This document shows positions 19,775-30,307 of a stretch of DNA of 64,000 bases, piece after piece (the stretch's first letter is position 1; each line of letters starts with the position of its first letter). The stretch is from Mycobacterium pseudokansasii (GTDB lineage Bacteria; Actinomycetota; Actinomycetes; Mycobacteriales; Mycobacteriaceae). Under the pieces are notes generated by a model. That model was not told the origin of the DNA, made no database searches, and saw only the letters and a list, made by a program, of their open reading frames with translations. The DNA lies in assembly GCF_900566075.1 (NCBI RefSeq), contig NZ_UPHU01000001.1, forward strand, positions 6,244,342-6,308,341, read 5' to 3'. The translations under genes and the position numbers were made by a program.

Positions 19775-22700
19775 CTACCCTGTGGCAAGCGTCGACGGGA
19801 TTCCCACCAACACTCCTTCGACCGCGTCATCGGTGTCCACCAACAGAGCGCGTCCGGGCGGTAAGGCTTGTGCCCGGACCAATCGGTTGATCCGGTTTTG
19901 CGGATCGTTATCCATATACAGCTGAGCCACTTTCGCTGAGGTCTGGAAGCGCATCCACGGATCCATCGGCATGGTCGACCAGTTCGCGCTGTTGCGGGTC
20001 GTGAATACATGCAGACCGATCTGGCGGGCACGTTCCATCAACTTCCACAGGGCCGCGCCCACTGGCGGTTTGGCCGGATAGGTCTGCTCCTTGCGCAGCT
20101 CCTGGATGTCGTCGATGAGGACAAAGTGCCGAGACCCTTCCCACGGCTTCAGCGCGCGCAACTCCTCCTGGCTCAGGCCCTTGGGCGGCAACCGCGGCAA
20201 CAAGATCTGTTGGGCCAGTTCGGTGATGACCTCGTCGATCTCGTCTTGGTCATAGGCGTAGGCCCGCACATAGCCGGGACCGTGCAGATCGCGCAGACCG
20301 TGCGGGGCGGTCTTGGGATCAATCAGTGTGAGCTGTGCCTCCTCGGGGCTGAACCGGCTCATAATCGCCTCGCCGATGGCCACCAGCGTCGTGGTCTTGC
20401 CGCAGCCTTGGCGGCCCAGGATCATCAGCCCCGGACTTTCCCGTAACCGCAGCGGAACCGGTTGGAGCTGGTGGCGCTCGCCGATCGCGAACGCGATGGA
20501 CAGGTCGTCGGGGCTGGCGTGCGCGGCCTGGAGTTCGAGTATGGCCTTGAGCTCCACGCGCTGTGGCAGCCGCTGCAGGCTGGCGTGCTTGGTCACTCCG
20601 GCAACCTCGGCGATCCGTTCGCCGACATCGGTGACGTTCACCAGTTCGCCGGTGGCGGGGTCAGCCAGCGCCGGGATACCGACTCGCAGTTCGTGCAAGC
20701 TGTCCGTCAGACCGAAACCCGGACGGTTCAAGGTGCGTCGCGCGGCTTCGCGTGACTCGATCGACGAATGGCCCATCTGACTCTCGCTGGGGTCGGCCAA
20801 CCGCAACTGAATTCGCGCGGTAACGTTCTGCAGCAGGCTTTGCCGTTGCCCGTGGATCCAGCCGCCCGCACTGACCATCAGGTGCACCCCGTACTCGGGA
20901 CCGCGGCTGCTCAACGAGATGATGCGGTCTCCCAAGACGGTGTCTTTGGAGTACAGATCGTCGTAGTCGTCGAGCACCACGAAGACATCGCCGAAGGGGT
21001 CGTTGGGGTCGGTGCCGCCGAGCCCGTCACTGCCGGGGCCGAAGCGGCGTTCACGAAAACCGTCGAGATCGATCTTGGCTCGCCGAAAAGCCTCCTCGCG
21101 CCCATCGATCAGAGCGTCCACGGTGCTCAAGATTCGCTCGATGCCTTCGGTGTCTTTGGGCGAGACGATGTCGGTGACGTGCGGGAGCGAACCGACCTGG
21201 GCCATGGTCGCCCCACCGATACAGAAGAATGTCACCCGCTTGGGGCTGTACATGGCTGCGGCCGAACACATTAGCGTCATCAGGGTGGTGGTCTTGCCGC
21301 GCTGCTTTGCCCCTACCGCGATGATGTTGCTGCGCAGCGCATCGATCGCATACACCACCTGTTTGGATTCTTCGGGGATGTCCATGACACCGACCGGGAA
21401 CATCAGCCCGGGATTCTCTCCGTAGTCGACATGCCACGGTTTGCCCCGGAATCCGGCCACCAGGACGTCGATGGGCTCGGGGTCTTCCAGCGGTTCCAAC
21501 CACGGCCGGCGGGGGGAACGGTGCGGAACCTCGCGCAGCGACTCACGTAACACGTCGACGATCTTCTTCTTTTTGAAACCGTCGTCGTGGTAAAGGAATT
21601 CATCGGGTTCGGCGTCCACAGCGGCCGCAGCCTCCAACGCCGCGGCGTCGGCGGGATCCAACGGCTGATACTGCCAGTTGTAGAGCCGCGGCTTGGTCAG
21701 AGTCATATCGATGGTTTTGGCCACTTCCTTACTCTTCGGCACCACGAACGGCGCCGATAGATAGAAGCAGCGGAACGGCTCGAGGTCGCGCGGGCCCACC
21801 TTCAGCAGCGCAAAGCCGTTCTCTTTCGACGGAAGATGGTAAGCGGCGTCCGAACCGATCACTTCACGGCTGTCGTCGCCGGATTCGGCGCGCAGCGCGA
21901 TGCGAAATGCGATGTTGGACTTGACCTTCTGCAGCGACGAGAGGTCCAGCCGCTGTCCACCCAGCATGAAGAAGACGTTGGCGCCCCGGCCCTCCTGACC
22001 AATGTGGATGATCAGCTGGATCCACTTCTCGTGGTTGGCGAACAGTTCCAGATATTCGTCGACGATCACGAGCAGCACCGGCACGGGCGGCAGATCGCGC
22101 CCGGCGAGGCGGATTTCTTCGTAGTCGTTGGCGTCGCGCGCGCCAACCGAGGTGAACAATTCGTAACGCTGCTTGATCTCGCCGTCGATGACTCTACGCA
22201 TGCGCTCCGCCAGATGCCGTTCGTCCTTGCCGAGGTTGGACAGTGCGGCGACGACGTGCGGGATACCCAGGATGTCCTGGGCGGCCGATTCGAACTTCAT
22301 ATCGACGAAGATGACGTTGAACGTCTCCGGTGAATGCGTCAGCGCGATCCCGTAGACCAACGACAAGAAGAACTCCGACTTGCCCGAACCGCTGGTGCCG
22401 ATGACTACCGAGTGAAATCCGAAGCCGCCAAAGTCTTTTGCACGAATGATGATGTTCTGCAGCTCACCGTTCGGCTTGGCGCCCACCGGAATCTCCGACC
22501 ATCGTTCGTCGCCGCGGCCGCGACGCTCGGCCCACAACCGATCGACATCCAATTCGCGTGGGTCGCTGATACCCAACGAACGCAGCAGTTCGGCGGCGCC
22601 GCTGGTCGAATCAGCGGACTCGCTTCGGCTTGTCGGTGACCAGCGCGCCATCGCACGCGCATACCGGTAGGCCCGGTGGATGGACAGCTGGTCGGCGTGA

Positions 22701-23983
22701 GCGAAGAACTTGCCGCGCGCGCGCAGCAGTGGCACCGGACGTCCGTCCTCGTCCTCGATGTCCGCGCTGTTCCTACCGGCTTGGAGAGCGATGGAACCGC
22801 TTGTAACGCTGGTCCGTTCGGCCATATCGAAGACCTGGTCGTCGCCGAATCCCACACCGGTTCCGATGCGCGACGCGATGCGCAGCACTGTGATGCCCGC
22901 CTTGCCGACCTGGCCTACGACGCTCTCCCATGCATCGGGGCTGCCGGTGTTGTCGTCAACGATCACCAGGTGCGGCCCCAAATCGACTGTGTCAGTACCT
23001 GGCCCGGTTTCCAATGCTGAGCCCATCGCGGTGGGAGTGGCAGCTGTCGGCGGGGCCCAGGCGCCGCGCTTTCCTTTCATGTGCAGTTCTGCGCCGAGTG
23101 TGGCTTCCAGTTCTTCGGGCGTGGCGAAGATCAGCCGGCGCCATCCGCACGCATCGAACAGTTCGTCGTGCAGGTTGTGGGGCAGCCATACCATCCATGA
23201 CCACACCTCGGGACTGCGTGTGACGACCATGAGTTTGACGTCGCGCGGATTGTGAAACACCGCCAGCGAGCACAGGATCGAGCGCATCAGCGAGCGCACT
23301 CGGTCCAAGTCGTCGCTCACGAAACTGAAGCCCGGTGCCGATCGCAAGTTGACCACCTTGGCGATGTCGCGAATCTTGCGCTGTTCCAGGATGAAATCCC
23401 GCAATGCCTGCCCGGTGACGGGTTCGAGTTCCTCATCGGAGGAAATGTCGGGCCAGGTCACCGACAGCACCGAATCGGGTGCGTGTTGGACACCGGTGCC
23501 GATCCGCACCTCCAGGAAATCGGTGTCGCGGCGACTGCGTTCCCACATCCGGGGGCCACCGATGATGGCGCCCAGCCCCTGTGGATCAGAGTGCACCGCG
23601 TGCTGCCATGAGCGTTGCGCACACACGGCGTTCTGGATCTCGTCACGGATGCTGTCGAGGTCGCGCAGATACCGGCGGCGACCCTTTTCCATCTCGCCCC
23701 AGGTGATCTTGCGAGCGCGTCCGAAGCGACCGGAAAACGCAAGCATGCTGAACGCGCCGATGCCCATCAACGGGAAGAAGCCCGTGGACAAGCTCCGCAC
23801 GCCCGACACGTACAGCATGACGATGGTGCCGATCAGCGCCACGATCAACGCCGGTACGCCGATCATCACCCAGATGTTGCGCGGCTCGCGTTCCGGTAAT
23901 GCGATCGGGGCACTGGGCGCCACCCGAACCGGTTTCGGCGGGTCGATTTTGCCGCGGTTGATGGGAAAGGCTTTCTTGGACAT
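19775..23983 (-). CDS. eccC2: EccC2, FtsK/SpoIIIE-type triple ATPase of ESX-2
   Basis: 1402 residues in one chain (Rv3894c about 1396). Two membrane helices lie near residues 35-80. Three ATPase domains are marked by Walker A motifs: GTSGSGKS near residue 529, GAKQRGKTTT near 896 and GRQGCGKTTT near 1194. EccC recognises substrate C-terminal signals and powers type VII export. Unlike ESX-1, where it is split into Ca and Cb, this single-chain form is typical of ESX-2/3/5. The stop of eccB2 lies 4 bases upstream. Confidence 0.96.
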   Translation of the reverse strand: MSKKAFPINRGKIDPPKPVRVAPSAPIALPEREPRNIWVMIGVPALIVALIGTIVMLYVSGVRSLSTGFFPLMGIGAFSMLAFSGRFGRARKITWGEMEKGRRRYLRDLDSIRDEIQNAVCAQRSWQHAVHSDPQGLGAIIGGPRMWERSRRDTDFLEVRIGTGVQHAPDSVLSVTWPDISSDEELEPVTGQALRDFILEQRKIRDIAKVVNLRSAPGFSFVSDDLDRVRSLMRSILCSLAVFHNPRDVKLMVVTRSPEVWSWMVWLPHNLHDELFDACGWRRLIFATPEELEATLGAELHMKGKRGAWAPPTAATPTAMGSALETGPGTDTVDLGPHLVIVDDNTGSPDAWESVVGQVGKAGITVLRIASRIGTGVGFGDDQVFDMAERTSVTSGSIALQAGRNSADIEDEDGRPVPLLRARGKFFAHADQLSIHRAYRYARAMARWSPTSRSESADSTSGAAELLRSLGISDPRELDVDRLWAERRGRGDERWSEIPVGAKPNGELQNIIIRAKDFGGFGFHSVVIGTSGSGKSEFFLSLVYGIALTHSPETFNVIFVDMKFESAAQDILGIPHVVAALSNLGKDERHLAERMRRVIDGEIKQRYELFTSVGARDANDYEEIRLAGRDLPPVPVLLVIVDEYLELFANHEKWIQLIIHIGQEGRGANVFFMLGGQRLDLSSLQKVKSNIAFRIALRAESGDDSREVIGSDAAYHLPSKENGFALLKVGPRDLEPFRCFYLSAPFVVPKSKEVAKTIDMTLTKPRLYNWQYQPLDPADAAALEAAAAVDAEPDEFLYHDDGFKKKKIVDVLRESLREVPHRSPRRPWLEPLEDPEPIDVLVAGFRGKPWHVDYGENPGLMFPVGVMDIPEESKQVVYAIDALRSNIIAVGAKQRGKTTTLMTLMCSAAAMYSPKRVTFFCIGGATMAQVGSLPHVTDIVSPKDTEGIERILSTVDALIDGREEAFRRAKIDLDGFRERRFGPGSDGLGGTDPNDPFGDVFVVLDDYDDLYSKDTVLGDRIISLSSRGPEYGVHLMVSAGGWIHGQRQSLLQNVTARIQLRLADPSESQMGHSSIESREAARRTLNRPGFGLTDSLHELRVGIPALADPATGELVNVTDVGERIAEVAGVTKHASLQRLPQRVELKAILELQAAHASPDDLSIAFAIGERHQLQPVPLRLRESPGLMILGRQGCGKTTTLVAIGEAIMSRFSPEEAQLTLIDPKTAPHGLRDLHGPGYVRAYAYDQDEIDEVITELAQQILLPRLPPKGLSQEELRALKPWEGSRHFVLIDDIQELRKEQTYPAKPPVGAALWKLMERARQIGLHVFTTRNSANWSTMPMDPWMRFQTSAKVAQLYMDNDPQNRINRLVRAQALPPGRALLVDTDDAVEGVLVGIPSTLATG

Positions 23984-23987
23984 TCTG

Positions 23988-25475
23988 CTAGCCGCCCGCT
24001 TTCGCTGTCGTCGTCACCATGGCCACCTGACCGAGGGTCGGCACGGTATCGCGTGCCAGGAGCGCCGCCTCGCGCGATAACGCCGGTCCCGCAGCGAAAG
24101 TGCGCAACAGTGGCCACGGCGCCTGCACGGCGTGAGACGGGTCGAGTCCCAACGCCCGCAGCGTCGATTCGTCGTTGGCGATTCCGAATCGCACCCCGTT
24201 ACCGGACACCCAGAACAACGATTCGCGAGAGTCGGCGGTGACCACGGCGCTGGTTGAGGTCGCGAAGTTCGCCGCACCCGGCAACACCAGAACCTGATTG
24301 GCAACCACCGACGCCGGGTTTCGATCGTCACGCACCAATCGCACGATCCTGTTGTCCATCGACGAGGGAACCGGCAGACCCCGGCCGTTGTACACGGAGA
24401 TGCGGGCCTGCGGGTCCGTCGACGCCTTTTCCCACGACACACAGGTCGTCGGATTTGCCGCGGTGTCAACGAAGTTCAGCCGCCCGGCCGGGTAGTACTC
24501 CACCGGTAACGAGGTCACCTGAGGTGTGTTGACGAGTACGTCGGGCGTCACCAGGCGCGGCGCAGTCGATCCGTAGGAATTGGCGCTGCGCAGCAGATCG
24601 GCCACGAAGCTGTTGATCTTTTGCACACCCTCCGGCAGCAGCACGTAGAACTGGCTTCCCCCGCCGGCGGTTTGGGCTTGCAACACCACTCCCACCTGGG
24701 AACCCTGGACCCATCTCGACGGAGTTCCTGCCTCGGGGATCTGCGGCACGCGCAGCGGTTCGGTCGCCGGTAACGCGTCGAACAGCGCGCGCGAGATCTC
24801 CACCGGCATCGTCACTGCCGGGTCGAGTCCCAGACTCAGCGTAACCGCCCTGTTGGCCGGGTCGATCTGAGATCGCTTGCCCCCCCAGATCACATAGGTG
24901 CTGCCTTCGAACGTGACCAGCAGCCCGGCGTCGTCGCGCAACGGCGCCGCCCGACCGCCGCCGCTGAGCATGCCGGCGATCGAGGTCACCACCGGCTTGT
25001 CACCGCTGCGTGGCCGACCGGCCGTGTCGCACACCGCCCACGCCGAGATAGCTCCCAGGTTTACCGGCATCGCAGGGGGCGCTCCAGGAATGCCAATCAG
25101 CGGACCGGTCGGATACTTGCCAATCTCAGCCGGTTTGACCCATGTCGGCTGCCCGGCCGTCCCGGTAGCCAACCGCGCGGACGTGAAATTCAGCGCTGGA
25201 TATAGCCGGCCGTCGATGCGTGCATAGATGGCGCCGGAATCGCGGTCACCGATGATTGCCGAGTCTCCCACGATGCCAGTGGGTTTCAGCACATTGAGCA
25301 GCATCATCCATCCTGCCGCGATGGCGACCAACACGACCGACAACGCGAGCGCGGCAGTTTGCTTGCGGTCGTCGTGCTTCATCCGCACCGAGAAGCGGGT
25401 CGTCGCTGCGCGCAGCCGCCGGTTGTAGAACAGGTGACCGGAGTTCTGGTCGCGGTTGGACAAACTCAACGGCAT
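23988..25475 (-). CDS. eccB2: EccB2, ESX-2 membrane complex component
   Basis: 495 residues, equal to Rv3895c. An N-terminal cytosolic segment is followed by one membrane helix near residues 40-62 (ALALSVVLVAIAAGWMML), then a large extracytoplasmic repeat domain with paired cysteines (VCDTAG, TTCVSWE). EccB sits at the centre of the type VII pore on the periplasmic side. It is followed 4 bases later by eccC2 and preceded closely by the transglycosylase-like gene. Confidence 0.95.
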   Translation of the reverse strand: MPLSLSNRDQNSGHLFYNRRLRAATTRFSVRMKHDDRKQTAALALSVVLVAIAAGWMMLLNVLKPTGIVGDSAIIGDRDSGAIYARIDGRLYPALNFTSARLATGTAGQPTWVKPAEIGKYPTGPLIGIPGAPPAMPVNLGAISAWAVCDTAGRPRSGDKPVVTSIAGMLSGGGRAAPLRDDAGLLVTFEGSTYVIWGGKRSQIDPANRAVTLSLGLDPAVTMPVEISRALFDALPATEPLRVPQIPEAGTPSRWVQGSQVGVVLQAQTAGGGSQFYVLLPEGVQKINSFVADLLRSANSYGSTAPRLVTPDVLVNTPQVTSLPVEYYPAGRLNFVDTAANPTTCVSWEKASTDPQARISVYNGRGLPVPSSMDNRIVRLVRDDRNPASVVANQVLVLPGAANFATSTSAVVTADSRESLFWVSGNGVRFGIANDESTLRALGLDPSHAVQAPWPLLRTFAAGPALSREAALLARDTVPTLGQVAMVTTTAKAGG

Positions 25476-25478
25476 TTC

Positions 25479-26369
25479 TCAATACCCCTTAGGTGTACGG
25501 CGCGGATCGGCCTGTTGAATCCGATCGGCCAAATTCGACGCATCGGCGGCCACGCCGTAGTGGCCTCGCGCGTAGTTGATGAACGCGCACGCCTGGGCTA
25601 CCAGGTCGTGGATGTCGGTCGACGTCCCAGGCTGGTGATAGCTCGCGAACGTCGGCGCGATGAATTGCCACGCGCCTTTGCTGGGCGTGCCCTTTGCCGC
25701 GTTCGAATCCCAGTGGTTTTCGGCGTTGGCGTTGTAGCTCGACTCCCGACGCGCCACCAAATCCATGCCGCGAGTCCACCGGGCGCGAGCGACGGGATCG
25801 TGAATACCCTTGATATCCAAAGCTTCTTGAATTGCAGCCAATACCGCTCGGCGTCCGGTGGGTGTGGCTTCGTAATGCCTTCTTCTTGCGGTCCGCACGT
25901 AGTGGAGCCGCCGCAGCCGTAGTGCATGTAGCCTAGCCCGCGCCTTGGACCGCGCGATGTATCGATGCTGGGCTCGTAGCCGCGCCACCATTCGGGCCAT
26001 CGCCTCGCGCCGGCCCAGCGGAGTGTCAACGGACGGCAAGGCATCGGCCTTAGCGGCGTCCAGGACCGCGCGCGTCACGACGCTGGCGTGCGCGTGATCG
26101 GCCTGGGCTGATGCGGCGATCTGCGCCAGCTCCGCATCGGTGTCGGCCAGCCGGCGCAGCACTTGTACCGAGGTTATTGAGCGGTTTGCCGCAACGGTGG
26201 GTTGGTCGATCGCCGCCCGGGATATTGCATCGGCTTGCGCTGGGAGATGCGCTGGCGTGCTAGTTATGTCGGCCGGCGTGGCGCGGCGCGCGAAGAGGCA
26301 ATGGCCGCGGGATAGCGACGCAATTGCCCGCGTGGTCACGGGATCAGTCAACGATTCTCCAGCGTCCAA
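25479..26369 (-). CDS. Secreted transglycosylase-like (SLT-type) protein, Rv3896c-like
   Basis: 296 residues (Rv3896c: about 302). The C-terminal ~110 residues form a lysozyme/SLT-like domain: Glu in ARRESSYNANAENHWDSN near residue 209 fits the catalytic acid, followed by GTPSKGAWQFIAPTFASY and IHDLVAQACAFINYA. The N-terminal part is Ala/Arg-rich and helical with no obvious signal peptide, so the start may be further downstream or misjudged. A wall-remodelling role beside the ESX-2 membrane genes is inference. It ends 3 bases before eccB2. Confidence 0.75.
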   Translation of the reverse strand: MDAGESLTDPVTTRAIASLSRGHCLFARRATPADITSTPAHLPAQADAISRAAIDQPTVAANRSITSVQVLRRLADTDAELAQIAASAQADHAHASVVTRAVLDAAKADALPSVDTPLGRREAMARMVARLRAQHRYIARSKARARLHALRLRRLHYVRTARRRHYEATPTGRRAVLAAIQEALDIKGIHDPVARARWTRGMDLVARRESSYNANAENHWDSNAAKGTPSKGAWQFIAPTFASYHQPGTSTDIHDLVAQACAFINYARGHYGVAADASNLADRIQQADPRRTPKGY

Positions 26370-26787
26370 GGCCGAGCGGGGTCGTCGGTCCGCCCGCGTG
26401 TACCGGCTCCTTCGCCGGCAAGCCCAACTCCCATTTCTGTCAAATCCGTCGGTCGCAGGCCCGGCAGTTCGCCGGTCGCGACTTGGCGCACCGGATCGGA
26501 AACAAACATTGAGCCACTACTCCCGCAACTTCTAGTCAGCGAACGCCCACGCCAGGCCGACGGCATCCAACAGAATGCCCGGCACGTCGGCTCGCTCGTG
26601 TAGAGCAGGGTAGCGTCAAGGCAACCCTCCGCGCCATTCGATCGAGCCGGTGGAGGTGGCGTAATGGCGTCACAGGCCATGACATTACTTCGGCGTCGAC
26701 GACTCGACCACTCACTCGGTGCGCTGTACAAATTGCGGTTTGCTGTGTTCCTGGAATTGCAACGCTTCCTGCACGGAGCCGATGTCA
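26370..26787. other. Interval without a supportable gene
   Basis: Long frames on the minus strand have Arg/Ser-rich composition typical of shadow frames. One short minus-strand stretch (about 26532-26615) reads RYPALHERADVPGILLDAVG and ends in AWAFAD before a TAG. It looks like the tail of a degraded gene, but I cannot identify the parent. Confidence 0.3.
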
Positions 26788-27354
26788 TTAACTGGCTTGG
26801 GTGTCATTTCCAGCCGCGACCTGTGGCACGCTGCGCTGGCTTGTAGTGGCAGCAGTCTGGCCTCGCCACCGACTCAATCCACTAAGAAACTCAAGGACCA
26901 GCGTGATGCCCGGTGCGGCAAATGAAAGCAGGACGATTGCCAGTCTGCTTGGGGGGTTGAACCACAATAGCCCTTGGTCGTATGCACCGATGTAGACAAA
27001 CCAATGGATCATCCTGGTGGCGACTACCCAACCCACAGAGGCATGGATGACGACGACGCCGCATCCGACGGCGACCAATCTCAACCCCATGGACTTTCCA
27101 GTGAACACCAGCGCAGCGCCAAAGATCAAGACCAGCGCGGCGGCAGTCGACAACGCTGCCTCGACATTCAGCCACCAGTAGAAATTCCGGAAGGCGGAAG
27201 TGTAATGACTGCCGACCGCGTCGCCGCGAATTAGGAAACCAAGGCTGTCCGAATAGAACGATGCGATGCGCCGTAACTCAAACGCGCGCCACACTTGGGA
27301 CCCGGTGATCGCGAAGGCCAAGGCACCGGTGGCAATTGCTAACTTCCGCTTCAT
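26788..27354 (-). CDS. Four-helix integral membrane protein, unknown function
   Basis: 188 residues from ATG 27354, preceded in frame by Arg-rich sequence that is probably untranslated. Four hydrophobic helices start near residues 5, 54, 85 and 130 (AIATGALAFAITGSQVW, STAAALVLIFGAALVF, VAVGCGVVVIHASVGWVVA, LAIVLLSFAAPGITLVLEFL). A Ser/Thr/Gln-rich tail follows. Base use is less GC-biased than in the ESX genes. No family recognised. Its place beside ESX-2 suggests an accessory gene. Confidence 0.55.
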   Translation of the reverse strand: MKRKLAIATGALAFAITGSQVWRAFELRRIASFYSDSLGFLIRGDAVGSHYTSAFRNFYWWLNVEAALSTAAALVLIFGAALVFTGKSMGLRLVAVGCGVVVIHASVGWVVATRMIHWFVYIGAYDQGLLWFNPPSRLAIVLLSFAAPGITLVLEFLSGLSRWRGQTAATTSQRSVPQVAAGNDTQAS

Positions 27355-27680
27355 TCGCCTCCGCCTATGTGTACGTGAACAAGGTATGGCCGGGTCATTC
27401 CTGCGCCGTTGCGGCCTGGCCCGAAGCGACCAAAGGTGCACACTGGTGTCCGTCACTATGGTTGCCGTAGCCACGAATTCGGCACCAGGCTCAAGCGCAC
27501 CAGCGACTCGCCGTCCGAGACCACGCCACGCCCGCTAGGCTAGGGGCCGAACGGAATAGGTGCACGGGTGGGCAACCCGAACGCCCACGCACCGCGTCGT
27601 TGATTTGAGGTATAGGCGACTTCCGAGCGAGTTCGGTGAGGTCGAGGAGCTGGCCCCGGCTCGGCTCGAAAGCATTCGGG

Positions 27681-28616
27681 CTAGTCCTGTGCTTTCCCGT
27701 CGGTCGGCAATACCACAATCCGGCGGGCCGACTTGGTAACGGGCGGTTTGCCGTCGCCAGTCTTGACGAGGACGCTAGGCGGGGCCGTCAAGCGGCCCTT
27801 GACCGGCTGCCCGTTAGGCACACCCGGAGCGGTTATCCGCTTCTCGACCGGCTTGTCCTTGCTCCCCCCTTCGCCGCCATGGCCCATCGCGCCGGGCGGA
27901 ACCATCGGCATCCCGGTCCCACCCATCGACGTCGGTGTGGGCGACGTACCGCTGGTGGGTGTTCCCGTCACCGACTTGGTTGGCGCCCCAGCAGGAGTTG
28001 TCGGTGGTGACGACGTCGGCACCGGCGGCGGTCCCAGATAACCCGTCGGGGTTGTGCCTCCACCGCCTCCGCCGCCGGAGCCGATGCCCCCGGCACCACT
28101 GCCGCCGCCGAGTCCGGATTCTTCGCCGACGCTGTCCACGAGCCGCGCGCCGTCCGCAGCCTCCAGCCCCTGCGCGCCATGGGCTTGCTGAAACGCACTC
28201 ATCAGCGGCTGCATCGCGCCCTGGCCGGCCTGCATCGCCTGCTGCGGAAGCTGAGTGAGTGGCCCCAAGATGCCGCCAACCGCCCCGCCAAGGGCACCGG
28301 TAATGCCGGACACCGCTTGTTGGATCATTTGGGTAGCCCCCTGGGCACCCGCCTGAGCACCGACGCCTTGGAACTGCTGTGCCGCGTCAGCCTCGTTAGC
28401 CGGGAACTTCCGCGCGGCATCGGCCGCGTGTGCCCGACGATCCAAATCTTCCTGGGCGCTCGACGCCACATCGCCGGGAACGCCGAGGTTGCCGGAGGCA
28501 CCCAACGCTGATTGAGCCTGGTCTGCTGGGGCGGGTCCTGGCGGCGGAACGATATTCGGCTCGACCTGCGGCGATAACGGCCCATACAGCGCCTGTTGCA
28601 AGGTCTCCGGCGTCAC
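27681..28616 (-). CDS. Ala/Gly/Pro-rich ESX-associated protein (Rv3897c/Rv3898c-like), start uncertain
   Basis: 311 residues from GTG 28616. The N-terminus (VTPETLQQALYG) is followed by a helical Ala/Gln region, a Gly-rich hinge and a Pro/Thr-rich tail ending in RRIVVLPTDGKAQD. The frame is open further upstream and reads REFLAIPPNSSGVPIK, which looks like native protein but has no start codon. An ATG at 28695 lies in another frame. Removing one base near 28665-28675 would join MTADPFPFR to REFLAIPPNSSGVPIK. So the 5' end is probably frameshifted or the start is unusual. The pairing with the next gene resembles the Rv2082/Rv2083 pair (recalled). Confidence 0.6.
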   Translation of the reverse strand: MTPETLQQALYGPLSPQVEPNIVPPPGPAPADQAQSALGASGNLGVPGDVASSAQEDLDRRAHAADAARKFPANEADAAQQFQGVGAQAGAQGATQMIQQAVSGITGALGGAVGGILGPLTQLPQQAMQAGQGAMQPLMSAFQQAHGAQGLEAADGARLVDSVGEESGLGGGSGAGGIGSGGGGGGGTTPTGYLGPPPVPTSSPPTTPAGAPTKSVTGTPTSGTSPTPTSMGGTGMPMVPPGAMGHGGEGGSKDKPVEKRITAPGVPNGQPVKGRLTAPPSVLVKTGDGKPPVTKSARRIVVLPTDGKAQD

Positions 28617-28931
28617 CTTGATCGGGACTCCGCTGGAGTTGGGCGGGATGGCCAGGAACTCCCGGAACCGGGAACGGGAATGGATCTGCGGTCATGTCGT
28701 CACCTCAACCTCGTCTGGGCTGACCTGAGGCCGCTCCTTGGTTGCCTTGCACGCGCCGGCGGGTGCGTCATCATGATTTTGTCACAGCACAACTTGACAG
28801 GTATTCACCTCGATGGGGCAGCGGGCCTATGCCACAGTATCCAGCATGGATCCGTTACCGCGGTCCGAAGCTGACAGTCCTGCAACGTCGCCCGGGTGCT
28901 GGAACCACGGCCCGGGAATCACCGAAACTCC

Positions 28932-30307
28932 TTACGCAGCAAACCCTCCGGAGCCCTCGCGTCGAGCGACTACGGCAAACCACGCCATGTGATAGTTCGC
29001 GAGATACTGATGCTCGTCGATCAGCGCATCGATTGCCGCCATGAGCATCCAATCGCCGAGGGCCGATAACTCGTGGTCCGGGTAGGCGTTGAGCACCGAC
29101 TCCTGGATCGCGGTCAGCCGCTCCCGCAGCAATCGGGTTTCGCTTTCCAGGACGCCGGTTTTGCGCACTGCCGGCGCTGCGATGGCTTGCGCAATCCGCG
29201 GGAGGCCGTCGCGACGACGCACAGCCTCGACGAGGGTGGGTCCGAGTTCGTCGACTTTAGGCGCGGCGGAGCGAGCTGCGCGATCACCGCTTAGCAAAGG
29301 CTCATCGGGACCCGGCTCGCCAATGTAAGCGTTCGGCTCGTGCGTGGCCGCGCCCACGACGGCTCCCAGCAAGTCGACCACGCTGACATCGCGACGTCGT
29401 GCGGCTGGCTCAAGCAGAGTCACGTTGGCAGGAAGTCGAATGTGAGGCGGAATCCACCCCCTGCAAGATCTGTGACCAGCAGGGTGGTGGTGCCATCCTC
29501 ACGCAGTCCGGCCGCCCAGGACAGTCGCGGCTCCTGACGAGCCACCGCATCGACAAGGCGTTCCAGCCGTTGTTGCTCGGCCGCCCTGGCAGACACCGCA
29601 CCGGCGGCCGCTCCCGATGTAGCCGACGCTTCCGATGCTGCCGACATCGTCGTCCCGCTCGCACCGACCTGCCCACCCGTGGTGGTGCCCGACGCTGTGC
29701 GCTCGACCGGAGAAACCAGCGGGCCCCCGGCTGATGATGATGACGACGCCGACGGTGCCACCGGCGCACCGGAAACCGGCGCTGCCACAGCTGATGGAGT
29801 GGGCCCGGCAGTGACGGCAGGTGGGCGCAGATCGGAGCCGTAGGCAGGCAGCGGCCCAGCAGGGACCGCCGGGCCAACCGCAGGCGTCACGGGCGCGGAC
29901 ATCGGCGCACTCGTTACCACCGTTGGTGCTACCGCCGCCGTGCCGGTGTCACCGGCTGTCATCACCGGGGTGCCGGCGGCGGTCGCTGACGCGTCGACCG
30001 AAGGGTGGATTGCTGCTGATTCGATACCGGCGGCAGCGATGGTCGGTGCAGCCACCGGCGGCGGTGTAGGTAGCGGAGACGCCGTCTGCGGTGCCGGTGT
30101 TGCCCCCGATTCGATCGCATGCATCGTCCCAGCCGACAACGACTGCGCACCCGCAGCAGCCGGTTGCCCCGTCATCATCCCGGTGGCAAACGATTGCCCA
30201 AGCGAGGTCGGTGAAATGCCTTGTCCGCAGCCGCTGGTGAGAAAGACCCGCCGGGTAGGCCGGGGGCTGCTGGTATGCCGGGGGGCATCCAGGTGTGGTA
30301 GGAGCCG
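28932..30307 (-). pseudogene. 3' part of a large ESX-associated protein (Rv3899c/Rv2082-like), frameshifted
   Basis: Two frames carry one protein. The first (to the TGA at 29420) has an Ala/Pro-rich linker with SPTSLGQSFATGM and then a beta-rich domain ending DGTTTLLVTDLAGG. The second continues as WIPPHIRLPANVTLLEP and a helical domain of about 150 residues ending GGFAA. The switch lies in a five-C run at 29457-29461; six C would restore one frame. A second lesion near 30223-30227 separates FSPAAA from QGISPTSL. The layout is that of DUF5632-DUF5631 ESX-associated proteins. The 5' end is cut off by the IS256 element. The GTG at 29423 overlapping the stop (GTGA) leaves coupled translation as an alternative. 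Confidence 0.65.

Noticed and set aside
26348..26788. 146-residue minus-strand frame between the transglycosylase-like and 4-TM genes
   Set aside because: Composition is shadow-like, it overlaps both neighbours, and no domain is recognisable.
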